From: UBA2779 sp965232615
GTDB lineage: Bacteria; Spirochaetota; Spirochaetia; DSM-2461
Assembly (NCBI GenBank): GCA_965232615.1
Contig: OZ246985.1
Span: 620,001 to 684,000 of the forward strand
Direction: 5' to 3'
DNA: 64,000 nt
The translations under genes and the position numbers were made by a program. Under the pieces are notes generated by a model. It was not told the origin of the DNA, ran no database searches, and worked only from the letters and a program-made list of their open reading frames with translations. Of the stretch, positions 35,444-45,118 are shown piece by piece. Every line of letters begins with the position of its first letter. Within the stretch, counting starts at the first letter, position 1.

Positions 35444-36442
35444 ATGGCAGCAGCCATTCAGCCAGTTTATTTTTTCCCCGGCCCGGAAACTGGAAAAAAA
35501 AGAGAGCGTATCAATTCAATTCTAAGTACTGTGACTGCTCAGGACAGGGAAGAACCAGAATTGCATAGATTTTATCCCTATGACACTCCCATCGATGATG
35601 TTATCTCAGTTATACAAAATGGTTCACTTTTTGCATCCCGACGAGTAGTTGTGCTTTCGGATGTTCATGCCTTGAAATCAGATGGTATAAAAGCAATTAT
35701 TGCGTACATCAAATCTCCAACTCCAGATGCGATTCTGATACTTACAACCGATCAATCTCCAGGTTCCAGGGAGTATCCGGAAAAACTGGCAGGAACCTTA
35801 CCCAGATACAGTATTGAGGTGTTCTGGGAGGCATTCGCAGGAGATAAACGAGGCTGGGTAATGCACTTTTTCAGGGAAAAGAGCATTAGAATTGAGAGCA
35901 GTGCAGTCGATGTCCTCCTTGATATAACCGAAGGAACGACCGATGCATTGAAAGAAGCGTGTCATCAGTTATGCTTTTCAATTGATCCAGAGGAATTAAT
36001 ACTTGAAGAGGATATCAACAGGGTGTTGGAACATGGCCGTGAAGAAACCGTTTACAGCCTTTTTGACCGTTTTTGCCGGAGGGACTTAAATGGAGTTCTG
36101 GATGCTTATCATAAACTGATGTATTCCTCCCCTGCCGTAATGGATAGATTTCTCATGCTGTTTGCAGACCCGGTTGTACACCTCATGAATTTCAAGCAAA
36201 AGGTTTCCGAGGGACTGGATGAAGGTTTTGCTGCAAAAGAATTGAGACTTAGAGGGGGGAAGCGTGCCCTTAGCAGCTATAAAGACGGTGTCCATCGGTA
36301 CAGCAATACGGAACTCCGTCATGCGGTAAAAAGCCTGGTGGAACTGGAGGCATGGCTGCGAGATGCGCCAGGGGAATTGCGTAATCGTAAAACCGAACTC
36401 TGGCTATGCCGGGTAATTGGCTCTCATAATCCAGATCCATAG
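35444..36442 (+). CDS. holA: DNA polymerase III delta subunit
   Basis: 332 residues. PVYFFPGPETGKKRERIN at the start, then RRVVVLSDVHAL, DAILILTTDQ, and the C-terminal helical collar (FAAKELRLRGGKRALSSYKD and LVELEAWLRDAPGELRN) fit the clamp-loader delta subunit. Short of strong motifs as usual for the family. It starts 3 bp after lexA and ends 19 bp inside the convergent gene. Confidence 0.85.
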   Translation: MAAAIQPVYFFPGPETGKKRERINSILSTVTAQDREEPELHRFYPYDTPIDDVISVIQNGSLFASRRVVVLSDVHALKSDGIKAIIAYIKSPTPDAILILTTDQSPGSREYPEKLAGTLPRYSIEVFWEAFAGDKRGWVMHFFREKSIRIESSAVDVLLDITEGTTDALKEACHQLCFSIDPEELILEEDINRVLEHGREETVYSLFDRFCRRDLNGVLDAYHKLMYSSPAVMDRFLMLFADPVVHLMNFKQKVSEGLDEGFAAKELRLRGGKRALSSYKDGVHRYSNTELRHAVKSLVELEAWLRDAPGELRNRKTELWLCRVIGSHNPDP

Positions 36443-38214
36443 AGAAGACGGATGGTTTCTGTTCGCGTTCTGTGAGATATTTTGATATAACAGGTTTTTG
36501 TCGCATCTTCATAATACCACCCCGCATAATTGCGTTGAAATTGCGGATCCTGGAACCACTCTATTCCTTGCATATACAGGGACTCGATTTTTTTTATCCC
36601 CCTGATTGCCATATGGTGTGTACCACCTGGAGGAAATTTCAGTAATATCCTTATTTCCTGATTCAATTTCGTTACTATGAAATCTTCCGCACCTGTGATG
36701 GCCCATACTCCCGGATTTAATTCTTCAGCCAATGATACATGCCTTGGATATGCCTGGAAACCAATGACCGTGGGATAGAAGTCTTCTGGAGGAATTGATC
36801 CTGATTGTATAAAACTCTCATTGCCCTCTACTTTCAAGGTTCCGGGCACATTACCATCTTCATCAGCCATGGCCAGAGCTGATATAATCAATTGTTGACC
36901 TGCTCTCTGGCTGACATCATTGTTAAGAAGTAGCGCTCCTGCCATAAGACTGAGCTTTACATTGATGAAACCATCACTTTTTACTAACCACAAACCATTA
37001 TTTATCCAGTAAATTCGAGGTAAGAGGTAGACATTGATCAATTGATCTATTACATCCTGACGTGATTCCCTTAAACCCAGTTCTCCGGCTTCATGAAGAA
37101 GTGCCAGTCGGGCAATAACCTCTTCATTGGATAATGATGAACCCTGTATTTCCTGAGCAAGGAGTACAATCTTATTGGCCTGACTCAGATTATTTGTATC
37201 AACAAGATTTATCAGGCTGGCCTGTGGTGTCGGTAACATGTTCATTGAAGAGATTTCTTTCCCTGCCGCATTGGCGCCTCTTTTGATTTCCAGTTCATGA
37301 GCATGACTGTGAGTGACAATATCACCCAGAAAGGGGCTTGTTAGCCAGTTGATTTGACGAGGAAATCTTTCTGCCGTATTAAGGGCCGTAACAAGACTGG
37401 CCGAGTAATGTCCCTGTTGTACGGAGTCTGCTAATACAGCCGCAACCATGGGAGCATCCCATTGGGTCATACGAGCATTGAAACGTGTACTCCAGTTGCT
37501 CCGAGCCCTTTGAATCCATTGATCTACGGCCTGCTGGTAAGCATCCTGTGAAGGGAATGAATTCTGCTGTAACCATTGAATAGCAGTCAAATAATCTCTC
37601 TTTTTCCACCCTGTATTTTCAAGAGTGGAAGAGTTAATCCCGTTAACAACAAACTGAATTTTTTCCGATGAAGCATCCCAGGATGAACTTTCCGGTAGTT
37701 TAATAGAATAAGCCAGTTCATCAGTTGTAAGGCTGAAGACTCCGGGCTGTTCGGGGGAACGTGTTACGAGCACATTATTGTTGAGTTCAAATGGAATCTC
37801 AAGGGAACGGACAGGCGGAATGGTCTCTGGTATGATGGTGTCTAAACGGAATCCCGGCTCATCACCATTAGTCTGGATGGAGATACCTGCACCATGACTG
37901 AATTCAATATGAACAATGCTCTCTTCCTGCTTCCAATCAACGATGTCCAATGAATGACGAATGCCGTCAGTCGTGATTAACACGGCTTTATTTCTTTGTG
38001 AGATATCAATTCTTACCATAGCTTCACTGAGAGTTATACGCCTGATTTCCGGTGAATAGAAGCCTGTACCACGACTGGTATAACCCTCTATTGATACAGT
38101 ACCGGAACTTGCACTGAAATGCTTCACTTGAGTTAAGTGAATGATAAAAAATCCTGCTGCCAGTAATAGATAAGCTGACGCAAAAGGGAGATAACCTGTA
38201 AGTACCCGTTTCAT
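36424..38214 (-). CDS. Membrane-anchored protein of unknown function
   Basis: 596 residues with one N-terminal membrane helix (YLPFASAYLLLAAGFFIIHL, about residues 8-27) and the remainder outside. Beta-rich first third, then a helical part with QWLQQNSFPSQDAYQQAVDQ and LLAQEIQGSSLSNEEVIARL. No family recognised. Probably a lineage-specific spirochaete envelope protein. Convergent with holA. Confidence 0.65.
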   Translation of the reverse strand: MKRVLTGYLPFASAYLLLAAGFFIIHLTQVKHFSASSGTVSIEGYTSRGTGFYSPEIRRITLSEAMVRIDISQRNKAVLITTDGIRHSLDIVDWKQEESIVHIEFSHGAGISIQTNGDEPGFRLDTIIPETIPPVRSLEIPFELNNNVLVTRSPEQPGVFSLTTDELAYSIKLPESSSWDASSEKIQFVVNGINSSTLENTGWKKRDYLTAIQWLQQNSFPSQDAYQQAVDQWIQRARSNWSTRFNARMTQWDAPMVAAVLADSVQQGHYSASLVTALNTAERFPRQINWLTSPFLGDIVTHSHAHELEIKRGANAAGKEISSMNMLPTPQASLINLVDTNNLSQANKIVLLAQEIQGSSLSNEEVIARLALLHEAGELGLRESRQDVIDQLINVYLLPRIYWINNGLWLVKSDGFINVKLSLMAGALLLNNDVSQRAGQQLIISALAMADEDGNVPGTLKVEGNESFIQSGSIPPEDFYPTVIGFQAYPRHVSLAEELNPGVWAITGAEDFIVTKLNQEIRILLKFPPGGTHHMAIRGIKKIESLYMQGIEWFQDPQFQRNYAGWYYEDATKTCYIKISHRTRTETIRLLYGSGL

Positions 38215-38301
38215 TATAAGTTATGATACTGATGTCTATTCCACTGGGCAAGGTTGCCCGGTTGTGGAATCGTCGGCTATCATGATTCATAAGGAGAAAA
38301 T

Positions 38302-39696
38302 ATGCATAGATTATTCATATCTAACAAGAAGCCCATACTTATTTCAGTCAGTATTTATCTGCTGATAACCATGTCCTGTACATCTATACCCGAGAAATCT
38401 GAAACGATAAACCATATAAGTCCTGGAGTCTCTTCATCCGGAGAAAAGCCCCCGAAAGATACTTATGAAGAAATAACGAATTCTGATGATCTGCTGGAAA
38501 CTCTGAACAAACAGGATTGGGAAGAAATGGATCCTGAAACACAGCTGATCTATGCAATACTTCTTTCCAGTCAAGGGCAATTGGATGATTCTAAAATGAT
38601 TCTGAAAGCATTGATCAGAAATGATCCTTCAATGGGGACTGCATTGCTTCATTTAGCGCTTGTCGAAGATGCTGGAGGTAATGAGGATGCCAGAGATAAA
38701 GCACTGGATTCCGCGATCCAGGCCGATTCAGATCTGGTTGAAGCCCTGGTTTTCCGGGCGGACCTGGCGGTAGAACGTTCACAGTTCACCAAAGCTGAAA
38801 AAGATTACAGTCATGCATTGAAACTGGAGCCAGAAAATGTGGAATCACTGGTAGGACTGGCGTGGGTATACGCGAAAAATGACAAGAAAGAAAGAGCATT
38901 GACACTCTTAAGTGAAGCTCTGGAAATAGATTCAACTTATATATATGCCAGGGTCGATAGAGCCAGAGTGAATGTCAGTTTAAGTAATTATGAAGATGCC
39001 GAAGATGATTTAGATGAAGTCATTGCTCTTGAACCGAATGTGGAGTGGCATTATCTGGACAGGGCAAGATTAAGGCTGGCATATATCAAAGACTTCGAAG
39101 GGGCCTTATCGGATCTGACAATTGTAGAAGAAATGAATCCGGATAATTTCCTTGCGATGATATACCTTGCAGGATTACATGAAGAACAGCGCCGATTTGC
39201 AAGTTCTTACCGCTACTACAAGAAAGTTTTAGAGAGGCATCCTGACTATATTGATGCTTATGCTTCGATGGGAAAACTCTCCTGGATGGCAGGCAATTAT
39301 TCTGAAGCGGCCAGGTGGTTCGAGAAAGCTTCAGCAGACAATCCTGACGAATTCTCCCTGCAATTAATGGGTGCCCTGTCACTGCTTCGGTCTGACAGAA
39401 GAACAGAGGCGAGAGTAATGTTCGCAGAGACTCTGCGTCGATTCAAGTCGGATGAAACAGCTTATTCCGTAGTCCGATTTTGTAGTGAACGTTCATCAGA
39501 TGTTTTTGCTGTCAATGCATTGAATAGAGAGGGTAATAAAGTACTTCGAAACAGATTGTGGTATTATATGGGTGCAATCTATGAATATGAGAACAATCAT
39601 ATTGGTTCTAAGGCTGTATTTGAAAAAATCAGTGAATTAAAGGGTCGGATGGAATATGACCTGGCATGGGCTGCTCTTAATGGCATGGGAGATTGA
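38302..39696 (+). CDS. TPR lipoprotein
   Basis: 464 residues, lipobox TMSC with Cys26. About nine TPR units cover residues 60-440 (for example LVFRADLAVERSQFTKAEKD, VGLAWVYAKNDKKERALTLL). A scaffolding protein in the envelope. The stop is followed after 2 bases by the ATG of the TraB-family gene, so the two form an operon. Confidence 0.82.
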   Translation: MHRLFISNKKPILISVSIYLLITMSCTSIPEKSETINHISPGVSSSGEKPPKDTYEEITNSDDLLETLNKQDWEEMDPETQLIYAILLSSQGQLDDSKMILKALIRNDPSMGTALLHLALVEDAGGNEDARDKALDSAIQADSDLVEALVFRADLAVERSQFTKAEKDYSHALKLEPENVESLVGLAWVYAKNDKKERALTLLSEALEIDSTYIYARVDRARVNVSLSNYEDAEDDLDEVIALEPNVEWHYLDRARLRLAYIKDFEGALSDLTIVEEMNPDNFLAMIYLAGLHEEQRRFASSYRYYKKVLERHPDYIDAYASMGKLSWMAGNYSEAARWFEKASADNPDEFSLQLMGALSLLRSDRRTEARVMFAETLRRFKSDETAYSVVRFCSERSSDVFAVNALNREGNKVLRNRLWYYMGAIYEYENNHIGSKAVFEKISELKGRMEYDLAWAALNGMGD

Positions 39697-39698
39697 AT

Positions 39699-40901
39699 AT
39701 GAATTCCTTCGTATTAGACAAAATTTCCGATACACGGATGAAGATAGAAATTGGGAGTAGAAAAATTATTCTGATTGGTACAGCCCATGTTTCAGCGGAA
39801 AGTCTGGAAGAAGTAAAAACTTCAATACTTGCGGAATCACCTGATCATGTTTGTGTTGAATTGGATGATGCACGATTGAAGAATCTTGAAAAGAGCCGTC
39901 AGTGGTCAAGTATGGATATTAAGAATGTTCTCCGTAAAAAACAGGGCTTCATGATGATGGCCAACCTGGCTCTCACATCATTTCAGCGGCGTATGAGCTT
40001 TGATACTGGAGTACTGCCAGGTGAGGAGATGAAAGCTGCTGTCGATATCTGCCGGGAAAACGGCATTCCATTTACCTGTGCCGATCGTTCAGTCCAGATC
40101 ACGTTGAACAGAGCCTGGCGAAGAAGTGGTTTCTTTTCAAAGTTAAAGCTTATCTCATCCCTTATTGCATCCGTTCTGTCTCGTGAGAAGGCTTCAGCAG
40201 AAGAAATTGAGCAACTGAAAGAAACGGATGTCATGCAGGGAATGATGAGTGAACTGGCTGCCTATTTACCATCGATTAAAACAGTCTTGATAGATGAAAG
40301 GGATTACTTCCTTGCAGCTAAAATTTTTGATGCTCCCGGTGAAAAAGTTCTCGCCGTTGTTGGAGCAGCCCATATCCAGGGCATCTGCAAACTTCTTGAT
40401 AAAATGTTCAGCAGGCAGATATCCAATGATACCTCTGATATTGAAATGATACCTCCGAAAGGATGGTGGGGTAAGGCTCTCCCCTGGATTTTACCGGCTA
40501 TTATCATTGGTCTATTTGTAACTGGCATTGTACGATCCGGATTGGAAAGGGGACTGGAAATGAGTGCGATCTGGATCCTTTCCAATGGAATCCCCGCCTC
40601 TCTGGGAGCACTGGCCGCACTAGCCCATCCTCTAACAATTTTAGCCAGCTTCATTGGTGCCCCTGTTACTTCCCTGAACCCGACTATTGGCGTAGGAATG
40701 GTTTCAGGACTTTTAGAATACCTACTCAGAAATCCTCGAATCAGGGATATTGAAAACCTGAATTCAGATATAATCTCTCTGAAAGGCTGGTATCGCAACA
40801 GGATTACACGGATACTGCTGGTTTTTTTTCTCAGCTCTCTGGGAAGCAGCATTGGTACCATGGTGGCCATTCCATGGCTTACTCAGGTCATGGGGAAATA
40901 G
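39699..40901 (+). CDS. TraB/PrgY family membrane protein
   Basis: 400 residues from ATG 39699 (GGGAGA upstream). The TraB signature is clear: ILIGTAHVSAESLEEV, VCVELDDARL, FTCADRSVQITLNRAW, DERDYFLAAKI and VVGAAHIQGI, the GxxH and ExD motifs of an EreA/ChaN-like metallohydrolase-related fold. Three or so C-terminal membrane segments follow. In enterococci PrgY limits peptide pheromone activity; the role here is unknown. Confidence 0.87.
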   Translation: MNSFVLDKISDTRMKIEIGSRKIILIGTAHVSAESLEEVKTSILAESPDHVCVELDDARLKNLEKSRQWSSMDIKNVLRKKQGFMMMANLALTSFQRRMSFDTGVLPGEEMKAAVDICRENGIPFTCADRSVQITLNRAWRRSGFFSKLKLISSLIASVLSREKASAEEIEQLKETDVMQGMMSELAAYLPSIKTVLIDERDYFLAAKIFDAPGEKVLAVVGAAHIQGICKLLDKMFSRQISNDTSDIEMIPPKGWWGKALPWILPAIIIGLFVTGIVRSGLERGLEMSAIWILSNGIPASLGALAALAHPLTILASFIGAPVTSLNPTIGVGMVSGLLEYLLRNPRIRDIENLNSDIISLKGWYRNRITRILLVFFLSSLGSSIGTMVAIPWLTQVMGK

Positions 40902-41055
40902 TCTTCGATCCGGGTTGTTAAGGCGGTTGAATTAGTGTCTCCCTGTAAGAACTATGCGGTGTCAGAATAACAGATTGAGTAATCTGACGAAGAAATGAAT
41001 TAAAAACTCGATGGGAGGGCAGGTATTCTGAGGATGAACAAGCAAAGTATCTATA

Positions 41056-41329
41056 GGGCACCTCTAAAAACACCTTTAGCCTCTATCTGGCGATCAGTGG
41101 AAAATCGTCGCAGAACACATAGAGTGGAAGGTCGCAGTCGTGATTGTAATATCCGTGAAAAATCCGATCCTGCTGCTCACCGTGGATGGGAATGTCGGTG
41201 GCATCAAAATCCAGAACCAGGATTTCCGGCGGCTCCTCGAAACTGTCAAGAAACAGTTGAGGTGCCCTTGACAGAGCAGATCTTCAATCCCCCGGGCATT
41301 CCAGGGAATTTTGCTGTACCGGTCTTTGA
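41056..41329 (-). pseudogene. IS1380-family transposase fragment behind a truncated MITE end
   Basis: The first 24 bp are a MITE-like left end (GGGCACCTCTAAAAACACC). From there to 41329 the minus strand reads, in two frames, YSKIPWNARGIEDLL and then LDSFEEPPEILVLDFDATD followed by PIHGEQQDRIFHGYY and DLPLYVFCDDF, the central part of an IS1380-type (DDE group 1) transposase. The frame break at about 41260 coincides with a MITE-end-like GAGGTGCCC. Only about 80 residues remain. Confidence 0.72.
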
Positions 41330-41631
41330 GGGCACCTCTAAAAAACCTTATTTCGTTTCTGGTTTGATCTTTTTCCTCGCTGCTGCGTTGTCAAAATGCT
41401 CACGTAAGCAGGTGCGTACCGCAGGAGCAAAGCTCCGAGGAACGCACCGCCAACCGCTTAGGCTACGCTCCGCTTTTGCCGCCTTGCATCAAGAAAAAAT
41501 TTAATCAGGTGTGTACCGCTACCAGGTGTGTACGGCAGGGTGTAGCCCGAGGAACACACCGCCACAGGGCGTAGCCCGAGGAACACACCGCCACTGCGCC
41601 AAATTCCAAAAACGGTTTTTTAGAGGTTGCC
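41330..41631. repeat. MITE-like repeat, copy 7 (302 bp)
   Basis: Starts GGGCACCTCTAAAAAACC and ends GGTTTTTTAGAGGTTGCC. It contains one GGAGC/GCTCC-type palindrome and two GGGC/GCCC-type palindromes. Confidence 0.85.
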
Positions 41632-41786
41632 TCAAGAATATAAGGCTCATATAATAATGGCTCATAACTTTGTTTAAGATGTTTACTCATCCAGAAGTGG
41701 GTGGCTTCAGGGTCTAATTTCAATAGATTACGTCTTAACCCAAGTTCACCACTAAAAAACGTAATCCCTTATAATAAATGGAGTTA

Positions 41787-42206
41787 CTATTTTTTATTTA
41801 CACTACGTATTTGGTGAGCCGTCATCCGCCGGTTCAACGCCTTTCCCGATAGCCCAAGCATCGCATAAATCTTCTGATGTTCTTGTTCCTGTCGAGAGTC
41901 GAGTCTCACTTCATTATTCATCAGCACTCCCTCTTTAGTCTTGGAAATGTACTCTATGGTTATCCTCTGGTGGGTAGAAAGAACTGCTTTTATGGTCTTC
42001 CAACTCCGTGTATCCCCTCCTTTTCGTAATTTACATTCAGTCGCATGCATCAGGTGATACGCAAGGACTGATATGAGCATATGCGACTGAACTCTCTCCT
42101 CCAGTTGGTGAAAGTTAGGCCGAAAGCCAAGATGAGACTTCATGTCTCTAAATGAGTTCTTAGGTACGACCAAGCATTTTGTAGAGCTCCCAAATATTTT
42201 TGTCAT
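41787..42206 (-). CDS. Transposase C-terminal part, +1 frame (IS copy 1)
   Basis: 139 codons. From residue 17 on (SFRDMKSHLGFRPNFHQLEE, VQSHMLISVLAYHLMH) it is the C-terminal part of the IS1634-type transposase. It overlaps the end of the longer frame by 47 bases and is shifted by +1. Whether it is made separately, by frameshifting, or not at all cannot be told. Confidence 0.7.
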   Translation of the reverse strand: MTKIFGSSTKCLVVPKNSFRDMKSHLGFRPNFHQLEERVQSHMLISVLAYHLMHATECKLRKGGDTRSWKTIKAVLSTHQRITIEYISKTKEGVLMNNEVRLDSRQEQEHQKIYAMLGLSGKALNRRMTAHQIRSVNKK

Positions 42207-43674
42207 TCAAATCTTTTCGATTGGTTCTAAGGGTATAAGTTCCTTCACTGTTTCCTGTCTGAGTTTTCTTCTCCCATTTAATGTCAATCGCATTCATCTT
42301 TCCTGTCCGCTTAATAGGCTCCCCAGGAATAACTGATATTTCATAAAGTTTTGCAGCCCTTGGATATTTTTCCTTAAGCCTGCCAATGTTCTGAAGAACC
42401 GAAGGATACAGTTTCATGCGGTTTTTCTTGTTTAATCCGTCACGAAGATATTGAAGTCTTTCAAGGAGGATGGTTTCGGTACGCATAGCCATGGCCTCTT
42501 CTTTAAGACGTTTGTGCTCGCTCTTCACCAGAACCCAATGCTCATCCGAGATTGTTTTTCCGAATACTTCAATCCTGGCACCTGTTTTCTTGTCCTCCAT
42601 GACCAGATTCATCTCTTGCGATGGCTCAAGCTCCAAAGGACTTTTCCCTCTGTGAACCACAAGGTAGGAGCATTTCCGCTCTTTAAGCCAGTCGATATTC
42701 TCTTTTGTGGCAATCCCGGCATCCATTACGATAGTTGCCCCGACTTTTAGGCCCGCGTTGGCTTCCAAATCTAAAATCGTGGCCTGAAAAGTCCTGGATT
42801 CGCACTGGTTCCCCGGATGAAACTTGCTATACTTGGGAAATCCATCCGCATCGACAACCAACCCCAGGGTAGCCAATTTGCAGTCACTGCGCTTTTCTTT
42901 CGAGCGACCATAAGATACCTTTGGGTTCTTTTTGCACTGACCCTCAAAGTAGGTGTTCGTTAAATCGTAAAGTATAATGCTTTCGTCGAGGGAGAATAAA
43001 TCTTGTTCTTTACAAGCCAAATGCTTCTCCAGCTCGTCCTTACAGCGGTAGAGAACATCGGTAGCCCTGTAGTACGCATTCAGGGAGGACGAATGGGGTA
43101 AGCCACACAGCTCAAAAAGAGCAGAATGTTTTTCCGCCCACTGCCTGGTAAATCGCTCGCTGGCTGGTTTGATCATTCTACCGACGATTAGAGCTTCAAG
43201 TAAGGGGAGCGTTCCCTTAGGCACACCGCATTTCCTTAGAACTCTGTCCATTTCCAACTCTTTCCATTGCTGATGACAGACGTACTCAGGGCCTAGGCTT
43301 CTGACTTTCTTTGTTTCAAGGCTGTTAACATCGACCGCTACAAAATTGGCTTGCGCTTGAGCTTTTATTTGTGCGTCATTTGCCCGCTTAGTGAAAATAC
43401 GGTCTGATACCTGCTGTGCGATTTTCTCAATGTCTTCATCCAAGTCGAATAATTCTCTGTTTCCTGAAAGAATATTTTCAATTCTTTTTGCCAGAGCTTT
43501 GTATTGAGAAGAATCAATATCCAGTTTCCCAAGGTTGAGAATAATCCGCTGTCGGGGGCCTTTATCAGTGCGGATATTTTCCACAAGATTGAGGTAGGTG
43601 TACTGTTTTTTCGTTTTACCGTTGGTAACTTTTACTGGTCTTATATACATACTACGAAGATACACCAAAGCCAC
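42160..43674 (-). CDS. IS1634-like transposase, main frame (IS copy 1)
   Basis: 504 residues of a DDE transposase. SIILYDLTNTYFEGQCKKNP holds the first Asp, ATIVMDAGIATKENIDWLKE the second. The family's YKxLxxVExxFRxMK segment with the catalytic Glu should follow IWELYKMLGRT, but the frame stops there and the rest continues in the +1 frame. The same break is in copy 2. Both copies may be dead or may depend on frameshifting. Confidence 0.82.
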   Translation of the reverse strand: MALVYLRSMYIRPVKVTNGKTKKQYTYLNLVENIRTDKGPRQRIILNLGKLDIDSSQYKALAKRIENILSGNRELFDLDEDIEKIAQQVSDRIFTKRANDAQIKAQAQANFVAVDVNSLETKKVRSLGPEYVCHQQWKELEMDRVLRKCGVPKGTLPLLEALIVGRMIKPASERFTRQWAEKHSALFELCGLPHSSSLNAYYRATDVLYRCKDELEKHLACKEQDLFSLDESIILYDLTNTYFEGQCKKNPKVSYGRSKEKRSDCKLATLGLVVDADGFPKYSKFHPGNQCESRTFQATILDLEANAGLKVGATIVMDAGIATKENIDWLKERKCSYLVVHRGKSPLELEPSQEMNLVMEDKKTGARIEVFGKTISDEHWVLVKSEHKRLKEEAMAMRTETILLERLQYLRDGLNKKNRMKLYPSVLQNIGRLKEKYPRAAKLYEISVIPGEPIKRTGKMNAIDIKWEKKTQTGNSEGTYTLRTNRKDLNDKNIWELYKMLGRT

Positions 43675-43875
43675 AAAGGAGCCAAGCGAAAAAATAAAGT
43701 GTTAGGCACTACATTTTGATTTGAGGTGATTTGAGGTCCCCAAAAAGCGGAATCCCTAAATATTCTATGGTATTTATGAGGTTTTCGGAAATATTTAAGC
43801 CTCTTTTTGAGGTAATTCGTTTTCTTGGTCGTTAAAAAAATATTTAGCAGGTGTATTTTGGTGAACTTGGGTTAA

Positions 43876-44077
43876 GAATCAAGAGGAAGTAAAAAAATCG
43901 GGAGTACTGGGCCGGCTCGACCGTTTGCTCGCCGAGATGGGGGATGAAAACACCTCGCTGGGGCGTATCGTCAAGGACATCAAACACGGAACCCGCATCG
44001 CCCAGGATATAGCCAAGAGCTACAATGACATCGCTCAGTGGGTCGGCCTTCCTCAGGTGCCGAAGCCATTATTGTAA
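43876..44077 (+). pseudogene. C-terminal gene fragment next to the IS
   Basis: From 43880 an open frame of 65 codons reads VLGRLDRLLAEMGDENTSLG, VKDIKHGTRIAQDIAKSYND, IAQWVGLPQVPKPLL and stops. The start was removed by the IS. Such IAQWxGLPxVP tails occur at the end of some bacterial signalling or NTPase proteins, but I cannot name the family. Confidence 0.5.
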
Positions 44078-44167
44078 AGACCGATGGAAGGGGCGGCTGA
44101 AAGTACTGTCCTGTGCAGGACTAGGCAGGTTAATTTAAGCCATACCGCTCAAACCGCTAACCCCATT

Positions 44168-44216
44168 GAATAGCCAAGGGGCCCGGTTTGTTCGAGCCCC
44201 TTTGGTTCGGCTATTC
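44168..44216 (+). terminator. Strong hairpin, probable terminator
   Basis: GAATAGCC...GGCTATTC encloses a second stem AAGGGGC...GCCCCTT. It lies 90 bp after the stop of the gene fragment at 43880-44077. There is no run of T directly after it. Confidence 0.5.
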
Positions 44217-44220
44217 TGCA

Positions 44221-44383
44221 GGGCACCTCTAAAAAACAGCTTCAGGAAATTGACGAAGAAATTTTTTGTCGATACAAGGCGGCAAAAGCTCAAGCGTAGC
44301 TTAAGCTGCGTGAGTATTTTGACAACGCAGTAGCGGCGGAAAAGATCGAGTCAAGAACTAAATGGGTTTTTTAGAGGCACCCT
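44221..44383. repeat. MITE-like repeat, copy 8
   Basis: Starts GGGCACCTCTAAAAAACAGC and ends GGTTTTTTAGAGGCACCC. No nested GGTGCGT palindrome; a simple version of the element. Confidence 0.83.
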
Positions 44384-44504
44384 GTACTAAGAGACGAAAT
44401 TAATACCTCCTAGGATCATAAATTATCATCGCAGCATCAGCAAGACCTGTTATACTTCATCCCATCAATCCATTTTATTTTTTCGATCATATACTCCTGT
44501 TTTT

Positions 44505-45104
44505 TCATTCGGAGAATAGACTTAAAAACTCCGAATATCCCTCTTCTTCCAATTTCTCCAGGGGAATAAATCGAAGGGATGCCGAATTGATGCAGTAGCG
44601 CATTCCTGTTGGTGCGGGTCCATCGTTGAAGAGGTGGCCTAAGTGAGAATCGCCGTAAAGACTTCTCACCTCAGTGCGCAGCATTCCATACGATGAATCC
44701 TGTATGTTGACGATATTTCCTTCCGCGATTGTTCTTGTGAAACTGGGCAATCCTGTTCCCGACTTATACTTATCGGTGGAACTGAAGAGCGGTTCACCTG
44801 ATACAACATCAACATAAATGCCATCCTCTTTATTATCCCAAAACTCATTTTGAAAGGGTGTTTCTGTTCCATCCTTCTGGGTTACATAGTACTGTAGCGG
44901 GGTAAGGTTCTGTTTCAATTCCCCGTTGCTCGGTTTTTGATACTCTCCTACGGTCCCGGGTGGGATTCTTGTATCGGATGATAACTCCATATCCATCTTG
45001 TCCCTATCTTTGGTTTCCTCTTCCTGCTGCCCCCTTGCTATCAAGGGGGAAATCGACAAACCTGCTATAAAAAGAAAACTCAAGACTGTAATATGCTTTT
45101 TCAT
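44505..45104 (-). CDS. msrB: Exported methionine-R-sulfoxide reductase MsrB
   Basis: 199 residues with a cleavable-type signal (LSFLFIAGLSISPLIARGQQ) and a mature MsrB domain: NEFWDNKEDGIYVDVVSGEP, GTGLPSFTR, and the active site RYCINSASLRF with Cys171. The CxxC zinc site of cytosolic MsrB is absent. It reduces methionine-R-sulfoxide in envelope proteins and needs thiol electrons from a thioredoxin-like partner, here probably the adjacent CcdA-thioredoxin protein. It is last of the trx, CcdA-fusion, msrB operon (15-bp gap). Confidence 0.92.
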   Translation of the reverse strand: MKKHITVLSFLFIAGLSISPLIARGQQEEETKDRDKMDMELSSDTRIPPGTVGEYQKPSNGELKQNLTPLQYYVTQKDGTETPFQNEFWDNKEDGIYVDVVSGEPLFSSTDKYKSGTGLPSFTRTIAEGNIVNIQDSSYGMLRTEVRSLYGDSHLGHLFNDGPAPTGMRYCINSASLRFIPLEKLEEEGYSEFLSLFSE

Positions 45105-45118
45105 AATTCACTCCTAAA

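Larger units (their letters stand above)
41735..43875 (-). mobile_element. IS1634-like insertion sequence, copy 1 (2141 bp)
   Basis: Bounded by inverted repeats TTAACCCAAGTTCACCA and TGGTGAACTTGGGTTAA. An identical-length copy lies at 55534-57674 in the same orientation; the transposase proteins differ at only about 7 positions. Both copies carry TTAA at each end, which is either part of the inverted repeat or a 4-bp target duplication. No other flanking duplication is seen. Confidence 0.9.

Noticed and set aside
41330..41504. Open frames reading GTSKKPYFVFGLIFF and similar as a protein family
   Set aside because: They are translations of the MITE repeat and occur wherever a copy lies; only the copy within the TPR gene at 11991 may really be translated.
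41735..43875. TTAA at both IS ends as proof of a piggyBac-like mechanism
   Set aside because: The transposase is of the IS1634 type, and TTAA may simply be part of the inverted repeat, since both copies have it.
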